Shown here: in pieces, positions 20,554 to 30,249 of the stretch
Layout: each line of letters begins with the position of its first letter
Position numbering within the stretch: position 1 is the stretch's first letter
Source: Zygnema cylindricum
Taxonomy: Eukaryota; Streptophyta; Zygnematophyceae; Zygnematales; Zygnemataceae
NCBI GenBank assembly: GCA_037447655.1
Contig: JBBHKE010001611.1
Location: 1 to 48,502 of the forward strand
Direction of reading: 5' to 3'
Length of the DNA stretch: 48,502 nucleotides
Notes under the pieces: model-generated
What the model was told of the DNA's origin: nothing
Databases searched by the model: none
The model's input: only the letters and a program-made list of their open reading frames with translations
Made by a program: the position numbers and the translations under genes

Positions 20554-22108
20554 TTACACCAACTCTAGTTTGGGTCTTCCCCTCAAAAGTACTTCATGAG
20601 TCGCGGCTTTCGTCAGCATATCAGTGACTTCCTCCAACGTCGAAACGTACAAAAATTCAACTTCCTTTGCGGTGACCAAATCGCGTATGAAGTGCCACTA
20701 AATCCTCATATGTTTTGTCCTTTTGTGAAAGACACAATTCTTCACCAATGCCATCGAACTCATGCTGTCAGAAAATATTTTCATACAGCCAATAAAAATT
20801 CCCAATTCTCCAAGTAGCTCCTTAATCCAAATCGACGCTTTAGATGTATGACACGCAGCCATATACTCCGCTTCGGTTGAACTTAATGCAACAGTTGGCT
20901 GGAGTCGCAAACTCTAAGAAATTGCCGCGCCACCAAAAACAAAAGCATATCCAGACGTTGACTTTCTTGTGTCAAAATCTCCACCCCAATCTACGTCACA
21001 GTATCCCACGCACTCCAAAGATGTCCGTCCATATCGAAATAATAAACCAATCTCAACCGTACTTTCAAGGTAACGAAATATCCTCTTCACGACCTCCCAA
21101 TAAATCTTTTTAGGAGCCTGACAAAATCGGCTCAAGACAGAAACCGCAGCCGAATTATATGGTCGCCTGGCCACACTTAAATGCATTAAACTCCTAACGG
21201 CCTCATGATAGGGCACACGGACAGTTTCCTCCTCCTCAAATTTGTGATATTGAAGTTTGGAATCTAGTGGTGTCAAAACCGGCTTAGAATCCAACATAGC
21301 AAATTTTGTTAGTACCTCTTTACAATAATACGCTTGCGACAATTTAATATCTCCATTATCATACCCCAAAACTTCCACTCCAAGAATATATCGTACGCCC
21401 CCCAAGTCTGTGATTTTAAAGTGTAGACGTAGGAACTCTTTCAATTCCGCAATTTGCGTCAACTTGTCACATATCATCAAAAAGTCATCCACGTAGACAG
21501 AAAATATGATTTGATCCTCCCCCTCACCTTTTATGTAAACTCCAAAGTCTGAAATTGTTCGTACAAATCCAAATTCGGTTAGGCCCTTGTGTAATATCAA
21601 ATACCAAGTCCGCGGTGGTTGTTTTAGTCCGTACAAGGACTTTCGCAGCCGCCATACCTTCCCATCCTTCGACACTACTCCTTGCGGAACTTTCACATTA
21701 ACCTCCTCCTCTAAGTCACCATTTAAGAACGTGGTCTCTACGTCCATTTGGTGAATGTGCTTCTGCTGTCAGCGGCAATAGCAATAATCATCCTCAATGA
21801 ATCAAACTTAACTACCGGTGCATATATCTCCGTATAATCTATCCCCTCCCTTTGTTGAAAGCCCTTGCAAACTAACCGAGCCTTATGTTTTAATACTTCC
21901 CCCGATGCACCAGTTTTGGTTTTAAAAATCCATTTTGCATTAATAGCCTTTTACCTTCCGGTAAGCTTACCCGCTCAAAAGAACGGTTGTCAATAATTGA
22001 TTGAAGTTCTCTTTCCCACGCCAGTTTCCAATGCTTCTCCCAATCGCATGATTTTCGTGCTTCCATATACGATTGTGGATTGCTCGGCTTGAATTCACAT
22101 AATGATTG
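20554..22108 (-). pseudogene. Copia-D reverse transcriptase and RNase H
   Basis: Downstream of the amber at 22109..22111. After the AKWIFKTKTGASGE region a frameshift near 21765 breaks the frame. The main frame then runs 21747..20914: MDVETTFLNG, SLYGLKQPPRTWY and catalytic [10 protein letters not shown], followed by RNase H ([20 protein letters not shown]). A stop after GGAAIS at about 20914 precedes [20 protein letters not shown] and the TKHMRI end. The last codons (LELV, stop at 20554..20556) sit against the polypurine tract. YVDD is intact. Overall defective. Confidence 0.9.
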
Positions 22109-22111
22109 CTA
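22103..22111 (-). promoter_or_regulatory. Putative readthrough site UAG-CAA-UCA in Copia-D
   Basis: TAG follows codons for DDFIL and is followed by CAA TCA TTA. It is the same alignment position and CARYYA context as in Copia-A, B and H, although the LTRs and the linker sequence differ. Confidence 0.65.
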
Positions 22112-23872
22112 TAAAATAAAATCATCCTCCATCTCTGATAAGATAAAATAATATGAATTCTCCACATTCCCCTTTCCATCAACAGAAAGACGAGCCGGTT
22201 TCTTACCCCTTTTTTCCCGCATACTCCTTTTCGGCTCAAATTCTTTCTCCTCCCTTGCCGGTTCCTCCTCAATAACATTCGGTTCACTTGATTAAGAAAA
22301 CGAAGATCTCCTCTTGTCCAAAGACATTCGAGAATTTTCGCTTCGTGAATACCCACCAATGTTACCAAAATTTATATATTCCACAATTTTATCTTTCCCC
22401 CTCTTAACATTGGAGGTGGATTCTTGATCAATTTCCGAATCCGAACCCTCAATGTCATTAAGATCACCGATTTCAAATTCTTCATGAAATTCAAGATTAG
22501 AATGTCGCTTAGCTGATCGAGAGATTGTGGATATTAAGTCCTCGTGAAAATCCACATTCCTCGATTCCTCAATGATGTTTCGAATCAGGTCATAAACTCG
22601 ATAAAGACTCCCTTTCGAACTATACCCCACAAAGTATCCACTCCAACTTCTCGATGCAAACTTACCTTTTCTCTTTTGTGCTTGAATATAAACCGACGTA
22701 CGACATCCCCAAATCCAAATGTGGTGTAGAGTAGGCTTTCGGCCATACCACAACTCATACAGAGTTTTATCACCCGAAACCGATATAATTCTCCGGTTGC
22801 AAATATATTTCGCCGTCAAAATCGCATCACCCCATAAATTAATACTCCTCCCGGATCCGTGTACCATGGATCGTACCATTTCTTGAAGAGTATGGTTCTT
22901 CTTCTTGGCAACGCTGTTAGATTTTGGTGAGTAAGATGCGGTATATTGGTGAGAAATTCCCCACTCTTTACAATATGGAAGCAAGAAATTCCCCTCCATT
23001 ATCCAATCTAAAAGATTTTAATTTTCTCTCACATTACCTTTCGGCCATCACATGCCACTCTTGAAATTGTAAAAATGCTTTGGATTTGTGTTTAAGTAAT
23101 ATTACCCATGTGAAGCGAGAGAAGTCGTCCACCACCACCATAAAATAATTATTTCCTCCAATGGTCTCCGGTTTTACGTCCCCACATAAATCAATATGCA
23201 CAAGATCAAGCAGATGCTTAGATCGATGCGTTGGATCATTGGCTTGATGCGGCTTTCGGATTTGTCTCCCCTTACTACATCCCTTGCACCCGTTAATTTT
23301 CTCTTCCGACGCCAAGTCCAATCCCCTTACACTTCCATTTTTAATCATGCGTTGTAAACTCCCTCGGATGTGTGACACATACGGTGGTGCCACAAAGTTA
23401 AATCGCGTTTTAATTGGGAGATTTGTAAAATAATGCTACCAAAATTTGGGTGGGCTTTCGGCCGACGCCATATTAAGCGACTATACATAAAATCCGTGAC
23501 CTCTCCTTCGCCTATTTGTACACCATCTGATCGTACAATTTTTATTGTGAAGTCGCCATACAAAAATACGTTGACGCCCGCTCGCTAAATCTGCGGTACG
23601 CTGAGAAGGTTCACTAAACCTTCAGGTAATTACAAAACATTTGTTAGTTGGGTTTGCGTCACTTTTTCTACGCCACTTGCGTCCAAAATTGGTAAATCCA
23701 AATGTACAGTACCCATTGTACTTATCGAAATCACTTGTCCACTTGCGACAGTGATTTGTTTTGGTACCCTGAGTTCGCGAAAATCGTCAAAGAGTGAAGC
23801 GTCAGTACAAACGCGGTGTGACGCGCCAAAATCAATGATCCACTCTTTTTCTTGTTGCGTAGTACCTGCCAA
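22109..23872 (-). pseudogene. Copia-D protease and integrase
   Basis: The protease has WIIDFGASHRVCTDA, with Phe-Gly in place of the usual Thr/Ser-Gly after the Asp. Pre-integrase motifs are WHHRMCHTSE and CKGCSKGRQIRKPH. The integrase core has VHIDLCGDV and, across a frameshift near 22995, RLDNGGEF. The third catalytic position reads NSVAKKKN, so the Glu is replaced by Lys. A charged linker ends DDFIL before the amber. Other frameshifts lie near 23380 and 22300. Catalysis by this integrase is not expected. Confidence 0.88.
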
Positions 23873-23874
23873 AA

Positions 23875-25402
23875 CGTTAAGCGAAAAGTTATGGGCGGAA
23901 AATATTTCCGCGCCTTCTCCTCCTTGTTCAAATTGATCGTCGCCTATAAAATGTCCTCCTCTTCTATGGCGGCCACCGCGGCCGCCAAGACAAACGCCGC
24001 CGCGCCCACCGTATCAGCCGCCGCCATCTCCTCTATCGCCGCGATCTCCTCTTCCACCGCCATCTCCATTTTTGGCCTTCGAGTAACATTGGGGGCTTAT
24101 ATAACCCCATTTCCCGCAAAAGTGACATTGGTGCTCCTTATCCGGGCAAGAAGTCGCCATATGACCAAGTTTGCCGGATTGAAAACAAACAATATTGGTC
24201 AGATATGAATATTTGGGCTAGGAAGGTGATCTCCCAGCCCTTTCGTGTCCTCTTCTCCCTCTTCCTCTCAGATTTCTCCCTCTTCTTCCTCCTCTTCTCC
24301 CAAAATATTATAGATCAGGCTTTTCCGGTGTTGTTGCATTGAGGGAACCGGTCGGTTAGTTTCCCCTCGATGAGCTCGGGCGATTCGCCTTGGTCGATTT
24401 AAGGAATGTGAAGATCGAGTCCAAGGTGTTCGAATCCCTCGATAAGGGAATGTCCCTTAAGTGTATCATTTTCTCCGATAGGGCATGGGTTAAGACTGAT
24501 GCCTTATCATTTTCTTCAATAAATTTCCCCATATTTGCGAGTTTCTCAATAATAATATTAAATCTCTTTGCGGCCTCATCGATCGATTCATTTGGTTTCA
24601 CTTTGAAGGATTTGTAATTGGTATAATTATATTACCCCTTTTTTTGAAGACTCTTCTCAAAATGATTTTCAAGGGCCACCCAACAATCATGGGCGAATCT
24701 TCGGGTAAGAAATAAATCGTGAATCGAAGTGCTACATGATTGAAATAAACCGCCGACGGCGGAAAGATTTTTCTTCGTCCACACCCGATAAGCTCTCCGA
24801 TCCGAGGTAGGTATCTTGTCCACCCTTTTTACCTCCTTCCAAAGGCGTTCTAATTTAAATTGGCCTTTGATATATTTCTTCCACGATTGATAATTCGTTC
24901 CATTGAAGATGACAATTTTTCTGGACATAGATTCAACTTGCTCGTCCCCTTCACTCCAATCATCAAGATTAGAATCGTCATCGATGGGAAGTTTCCCCTT
25001 TCGAATCGATTCCCTCATCTCCTCGTCATCTCCTTCTGTATCAACGACGCTTTGTGTCGGAATGGGATCTCAAAAAAATGGAGGTCTCGCGACACGGTTC
25101 GTCTTCGAGATCCGTTGATCAACATATCGGAAAAGACCATCCATCAGTTTTTGAAGACGATCTTCCATCGTGTCATCTTCCTTCTTCTTTTTCCCCTCAT
25201 TCTCCTTCTTTTGTCCAAACGGATCAATTGGAACGGCTTCCTCAAAAGTTTTGCCGGTGAAAGCAATGGAGTTTCTACTTCCGGATCCGACAATGATTCG
25301 GATTCGGTTGGATCCGGATTCGGTTGGATCCGGAGGTCGAGGGATCAACGTAGAAGAAGAAGGCATTATAGGAGAAGCGGTATTTTTCTTCTTTCTCCCC
25401 AT
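23875..25402 (-). pseudogene. Copia-D Gag
   Basis: The ATG at 25402 (MGRKKKNTASP) resembles the start of Copia-A Gag. It shares an acidic/basic N-terminus, then FNGTNYQSWKKYIKGQFKLERLW and the NESIDEAAKRFNIIIEKL segment. Frame breaks lie near 25050, 24630 and 24350. The nucleocapsid region (about 24060..24200) has one damaged knuckle (Ser for the second Cys, CFQS-GH-C) and one CHFC knuckle in which Tyr replaces His. Gly/Arg-rich repeats follow. A particle and RNA-binding role is known for the family. Confidence 0.85.
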
Positions 25403-25447
25403 GGCGGCCAAACTAGCCACCCTTCTACACCTCAAAGGAGCACAAAA

Positions 25448-25460
25448 GCTTCGATACCAC
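25448..25460 (-). other. Primer binding site of Copia-D
   Basis: The minus strand reads GTGGTATCGAAGC just inside the 5' LTR. Initiator methionine tRNA type with small changes from Copia-A and B. Confidence 0.85.
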
Positions 25461-25461
25461 T

Positions 25462-26000
25462 TAATAGGATCTTACACAAAATCAGAGTGCAAGACTACAG
25501 CGGAAGCATTCATAAAATTCGCACAAGAGAGAACTGTTCACGAAAGCCAATATATTTCACAGACATTTTCTCCCATAAAAAGTTTTTTTTTTGTTCCCCA
25601 CTCCCTCTTATATACTACTGCAAGTGAAACGTCACACCACCAATATATAAAAACAAACCAAACAAAACATAAAGTGCGCACGACAAGCCTACCAATCAAA
25701 ACACGTCTACACGCGAAACAACAAAAAACTAAAGTACTAAGCAAACGTATACTAAAACTGTACAACTACAAAGAAAACCGTACACGCCAAACAACACAAT
25801 ACCTGGTCGTCGCAAAACCGAATCTACGCAAGACTAGGAATCTACGAAACGTACACCAAAAAATAATGACTCCAAACCAACCTAAACCTACAACAAAAAA
25901 TAATGACTCCAAACCAACCTAGACCACTTACTTCACGTAACGACAAGCTAGCTGGCCGCACGACAGACTGCGACGGCCGATTACAACATTGATTCTAACA
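25462..26000 (-). repeat. 5' LTR of Copia-D
   Basis: 539 bp, partner of 20021..20529. It is longer partly through a short internal duplication around 25860..25920 (ATAATGACTCCAAACCAACC occurs twice). The outer flank is GCAAA. Confidence 0.93.
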
Positions 26001-26136
26001 GCAAACACCTTCGTATAGAAATTCTCTTTGTTCAGCTTAATACTTGTTGAAGCATCAACAATAACCTCAATTCCCAAAATACAATTCACCTCCCTCATAT
26101 TCATAACCTTAAAAATATTCACCCAAATAACTCTTC
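26001..26136 (-). pseudogene. Relic E reverse transcriptase fragment, 5' side of Copia-D
   Basis: The minus-strand frame reads MREVNCILGIEVIVDASTS then IKLNKENFYTKVFA, the Copia RT segment downstream of YVDD (usually [12 protein letters not shown] ... [13 protein letters not shown]). It joins 20020 once Copia-D is removed. It is cut at about 26136, where polypurine repeat P starts. Confidence 0.8.
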
Positions 26137-26375
26137 AATTCAATTGTTCTTGTTTACTATGTATTCTTTTTCTGGTGACCTTTGCTTTATGTTGCATTTC
26201 TCCTTTTTTGCCTGTAATGAATATTTTTGCTAGGCTACTAAATTTTTATTTATTACCATCTTCATTTTTTTTTTGTGAAAGGGAGAGAAAAGGAGAGAGA
26301 GAGAGAAAGAGACGGGGGCATTGGAAATAGGAAATAGAGAGGTTGAAGAAAGAGAGGGAGGATTATCATAAAATT
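26137..26375 (+). repeat. Polypurine repeat P, copy 2 (truncated)
   Basis: Starts with the same arm as 1..118 (TTGTTTACTATGTATTCTTTTTCTGGTG) without the SINE-like insert, reaches TTATTACCATCTTCAT, then a purine run GGGAGAGAAAAGGAGAGAG ... GGATTATCATAAAATTGG. It ends abruptly at E2. It shows the uninterrupted structure of the arm and so supports the insertions inferred in copy 1. Confidence 0.8.
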
Positions 26376-26790
26376 GGAAGGCTGAGCTTTCCAATCCTAA
26401 GCATTGAAGACAACTTAACATTAGTTATTGACAAACTCGCAAACACCTCCGTACAGGAATTTTCTTTGCTCAATCTAATACATAATAATAAATCAATTAA
26501 TCTTACTTAAAATCAATCTTAATAATAAGATCCATATTAGATTACTTATCTCATATTCATAACCTTAAAAATGTTCACCCAAATAACTCTATAAATCAAT
26601 AATTCGATTCCAAATGTTATCCGTATAAAATGTAAAGATGATTTAAACTTCACTTACACCTTTCAAATAAACTGAAATTATCCTTACAAGAGCAAAATGT
26701 GTCCAAACTTGTTTGGTTCCTAAATTTATCTAAGATTAAGTGAATAGTATTTGTAAGATTCCATGCACATTGATCTAGTTTTTTTAGTGT
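26376..26790 (-). pseudogene. Relic E2, second copy of the E-family RT region
   Basis: It parallels 19948..20020 joined to 26001..26136 and extends further upstream in RT. The minus strand shows VYLKGVSEV then a decayed catalytic region IIFTFYTDN, where relatives have IIFSVYVDD, followed by YLGEHF and LSKENSCTEVFASLSITNVK. Catalytic Asp residues are partly lost. It lies in the same orientation as E, separated by a P fragment. Confidence 0.75.
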
Positions 26791-27197
26791 TTCGGTGGCG
26801 CTTTGATACTCATCATATAGTCCTTTCATAAGTAATATGTCCTGTTGTGCATCTGGATAACTGCCTCCTAGACGTGCATTCCATAAAATTAACCTCCTTA
26901 GACCAAAAAAATACTCAGAATACGACCACCTTTGTACTTATATTAGAAGATATTTATAGTTGTTATCATCTGTTGTCCGTGGATGTTAGTTTGCAGGTAC
27001 ATATTCTTCAAGGACTCCAAGGACCACTTATAAATGTAAACAAGGCTCACTTGTAACATATAATTAGCTTAATATTGTGACAGAATTTCACGTACAAACT
27101 ATAATTAGACACTCTTTTACGTGATCACAAAAATAACCATAAAAGACACTTTTTTTACTCGTGAAGTTGTACAAGTTACTTCAAAATTTTCAAAATT

Positions 27198-27333
27198 CTA
27201 TTTTATACAAATAAACTCTAATAATTAACTAACCAACCAATCACAACAGTACACTATTGTGCGTCCTATTTTATACAAATACACTCTAATAATTAACTAA
27301 CCAACCAATCAGAACATTGTGCACTACTGTTTC
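27198..27333. repeat. 68-bp tandem duplication
   Basis: Two imperfect copies beginning CTATTTTATACAAATA (27198 and 27266). Both contain AATTAACTAACCAACCAATCA. No coding or hairpin function is seen. Confidence 0.85.
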
Positions 27334-27965
27334 GTACTATTCGTATTGTTTGGTTTTCCTACCAGGTACAATTAATTATAAGTATTGTACTACACTTTGG
27401 ACTACATTGGTTTATCCTTTGTAATATTATAATATATACTGTACACAACAAACAACTAATGCAAATACGACAAAGCGTACCTTGATGGAAATATTCCACC
27501 GACCATCTAAAAGTTTGCGTGAATCACCCCCGTATGTTTCTTAGTAATCAAGTGGTCCTCTTTTTTTTCTCCACGAATCAATTTTTTTTCTATCGACACC
27601 TAAATGTTTGTGCGGGTCATTCCGGATATTGCGCGGTACTTGCAAGTTGTAGAATGTGAATCCGACGCTCTCATTTTGACCGTACATGTTTACCTTCACA
27701 ATTTTCTTCAACCTCCGAATGACTCGTGTACTTCTACCAGTATTGAGTGTGTGTTACTGTCACACTAATTTTGGTATATATTACTTAGAATATTTCTAAG
27801 TCCTAAATCTCTTTCGCTTAAAGAGACTTTTGAGATGCCAATGTTTATAAAAAAATAGTTACTAGTCACACACACAAGTGAAACTTGGATGTCATGACTC
27901 CATTGATGTAGTTAAAAAACTTAGCGTCTATCGTCCCTTTTACAAAAAAAAAACTGTTCCCTTTT

Positions 27966-28089
27966 TTAGGCGTCAATTGATGCAGTCTCTCCTTTTTCTT
28001 CCTTGAGGAACATCATCAGGGTAATGGTAGTGTCTCTGTCATAAACATTGACAACTTTCCCTCTAAATCTCAGCATGTCGTGTATGAGT
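27966..28089 (-). pseudogene. Unrecognised C-terminal ORF fragment interrupted by Copia-H
   Basis: 41 codons on the minus strand, reading LIHDMLRFRGKVVNVYDRDT then TITLMMFLKEEKGETAS, to TAA at 27966..27968. After removal of Copia-H and one target copy the frame continues into 34178..34200 for about ten more codons. Mixed hydrophobic and charged residues look protein-like, but I do not recognise a family. It may be the 3' end of a host gene or of another transposon. Confidence 0.35.
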
Positions 28090-28666
28090 TGAAAGGATCG
28101 AGACTCAATCGGAATACGCAAAAAAATGACAAATAACACAATGCGGAAGCGAATTTAACTTAAATCAATTATCAACCAGCTCATAACCATTAAATTCTCA
28201 TGAACATAGATAGAGAAATTACACAATTCAGTAGAGGAATTCACATTAATTTCATACATTAACTCTACAATAATTTCTCCTACATTTCTCTTTAGTTGTA
28301 CCTTAGTGGTATCTAATTCCCTCAGTGGCTGACATTTTAACTTCGTCGCGAGATTACATCTTGAAATCTCATTCTAGAAGCGTCACATGTACTTGGACGC
28401 AAAATAGAGTACGACGCAAACTAAAAATACTCAAAACGAAACATCTAGAAGTAGAATACTTAAAGTACGACGTAATCTACACGAAAAGAAATTGCTAGAC
28501 ATACTACGCACAAACTGAAAGTACTAGAGGTCCCGTACACAAACGAAATAGACCAAACCGTTCACACTCAAACAAACGAAACCAAAAGTACTAATCAAAC
28601 AAAACATGATGCACGACGTGACGCGCGACAAAACTGACCCACACATCGCACATTGCTATCCTAACA
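28090..28666 (-). repeat. 3' LTR of Copia-H
   Basis: 577 bp. On the minus strand it begins TGTTAGGATAGC and ends GATCCTTTCA. Partner of 33592..34172. It lacks a short segment present in the partner (AAAATGAACCAACATTGACA). Confidence 0.93.
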
Positions 28667-28677
28667 TTCCCCCTCTC
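28667..28677 (-). other. Polypurine tract of Copia-H
   Basis: The minus strand reads GAGAGGGGGAA next to the 3' LTR. Confidence 0.9.
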
Positions 28678-28713
28678 AATGTGAGGATTTATACTAACTG
28701 ACGAGACTCAAAG

Positions 28714-30246
28714 TTATCCTAACTTAGGTCTCCCTCTAACAAAGACATCATGCATTGCAGCTTTAGTTAACATGTCTGCTGCCTCCTCCATAGTAGGAAC
28801 CAATACAAATTCTAACTTTTTATCCTTCACTTATTCCCTCACAAAATGCCATTGAATTCTAATATGTTTTGTCCTTTTATGAAACACAGGATACATCACT
28901 AAAGTAATACTACTCATGCTGTCTGAATAAATACTCATGCACTTCACAAAAATTCCCAACTCACTCAACATGTCCTTGATCCAAATTGAAGCTTTCCCCG
29001 CATGATAAGCCGCCATGTACTCCGCTTCGGTTGAACTTAAAGCCACCGTAGTTTGGAATCTGGAGCTCCATGAGATTGCCGCTCCTCTTAATTTAAAAAC
29101 ATTGCCGGAGGTGGACTTTCCTGTGTCGAAGTCACCTCCCCAATCAGCACCGCAATATCCGAAGCAATCCAAATCGTCTCCACTTCGGTAAACCAATCCA
29201 ATGTCTAATGTTCCAACCAAATACTTGAAAATCTGCTTGACCGATTCCCAATGTTGCTTCTTTGGGCCTTGAATGTACCTGCTAACAATTGAAACAGCTG
29301 CAGAAATATCTGGTCTAGTCCCTACACTCAAATACATTAGGCATCTAATTGCCTCTCTATAAGGGACATTTACAATTTCCTCATCATCAAATTTGCTAAG
29401 CTGTAATTTCGGGTCTAGAGGTGTGCAAAGGGGCTTAGAACCTAACATAGAAAATTGAGTAAGAACTTCTTTACAATATTGTTCTTGACTCAATTTAATA
29501 CATCCGGATTTACTCCTAATCACCTCGATGCCTAATATATATTTTGCTTCACCTAAATCTTTCACCTTAAAATGCTTCTTCAAATAAGACTTCAATTCCT
29601 TAATTTTCTCTAAACTATCTGACACCATAATGAAATCATCCACATAGACACTAAAAATAATTTGATCCACTCTATTTCCTTTCACATATACACCGGAATC
29701 TGAAATTGTTCTTACAAATCCAAAATCAATCAAAACCTTATGTAAGCGCAAATACCATATCCTTGGTGCTTGCTTTAACCCATACAGGGATTTCTTTAAT
29801 CTCCACACTAAACCGGGTTTGGATGGTACTCCTTCCAAAATCTTCATATAAACCTCCTCTTCGAGCTCTCTATTGAGGAAGGCGGTCTACACGTCCTTTT
29901 GATGGATGTGCTTCTTCTCGCCTGCCGCCAATGCGATGATCATCCTCAAAGAATCAAACTTGACCATGGGAGCATGGGTCTCCGTATAATCCTCTCCTTC
30001 TTTCTGAAATCCCTTACAAACTAATCTTGCTTTATACTTAATCAATTCACCAGAAGCACCAGTTTTTGTCTTAAATACCCACTTAGAATCTATGGCTTTT
30101 TTTTCGACTTCCTCAAAAGTCTCATTCTCAACAATAGATTTATATTCCTTGTCATATGTATCTTTCCACTTAGACTCCCAATCACCCGAATTTATAACAT
30201 CCGTATAAGATTTCGGGTCACCACTTACACTCTCTTGCAGTAATTG
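28714..30246 (-). pseudogene. Copia-H reverse transcriptase and RNase H
   Basis: In frame with the integrase linker across the amber at 30247..30249. It reads QLLQESVSGDPKSYT ... DSKWVFKTKTGASGEL ... KFDSLRMIIALAAG, then HIHQKDV, a TAG where relatives have Glu, [25 protein letters not shown] and catalytic [10 protein letters not shown]. RNase H has [17 protein letters not shown], where Gly replaces the Asp after Cys seen in relatives, then [17 protein letters not shown] and [17 protein letters not shown] at 28831 and the true end at 28714..28716 follow. Two point stops in more than 500 codons make this the best-preserved RT here. Confidence 0.92.
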
Positions 30247-30249
30247 CTA
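30241..30249 (-). promoter_or_regulatory. Putative readthrough site UAG-CAA-UUA in Copia-H
   Basis: TAG follows codons for NEFLL and is followed by CAA TTA CTG. The upstream frame (30247..30705) and the downstream RT frame (to 29847 and beyond) are the same frame, so suppression of this one stop would give a continuous integrase-RT fusion over this region. The first nine bases equal those of the classic tobamovirus leaky amber UAG-CAA-UUA. Confidence 0.7.

Larger units (their letters stand above)
20021..26000 (-). mobile_element. Copia-D, full-length Ty1/Copia retrotransposon
   Basis: 5980 bp on the minus strand with LTRs 20021..20529 and 25462..26000 and a perfect target duplication GCAAA (20016..20020, 26001..26005). 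It is inserted in relic E. Order from right to left: LTR, primer site, gag, protease, integrase, amber-ended linker, RT, RNase H, polypurine tract, LTR. It is richer in CpG than B and H. Several frameshifts and stops make it defective. Confidence 0.95.
26791..28089. other. AT-rich intergenic stretch
   Basis: No recognisable gene apart from a 41-codon minus-strand frame at 27966..28089 (listed separately) and a 68-bp tandem duplication at 27198..27333. Composition is AT-rich and word use is unlike the Copia elements. It could be old host intergenic DNA or unrecognised decayed repeats. Confidence 0.5.
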
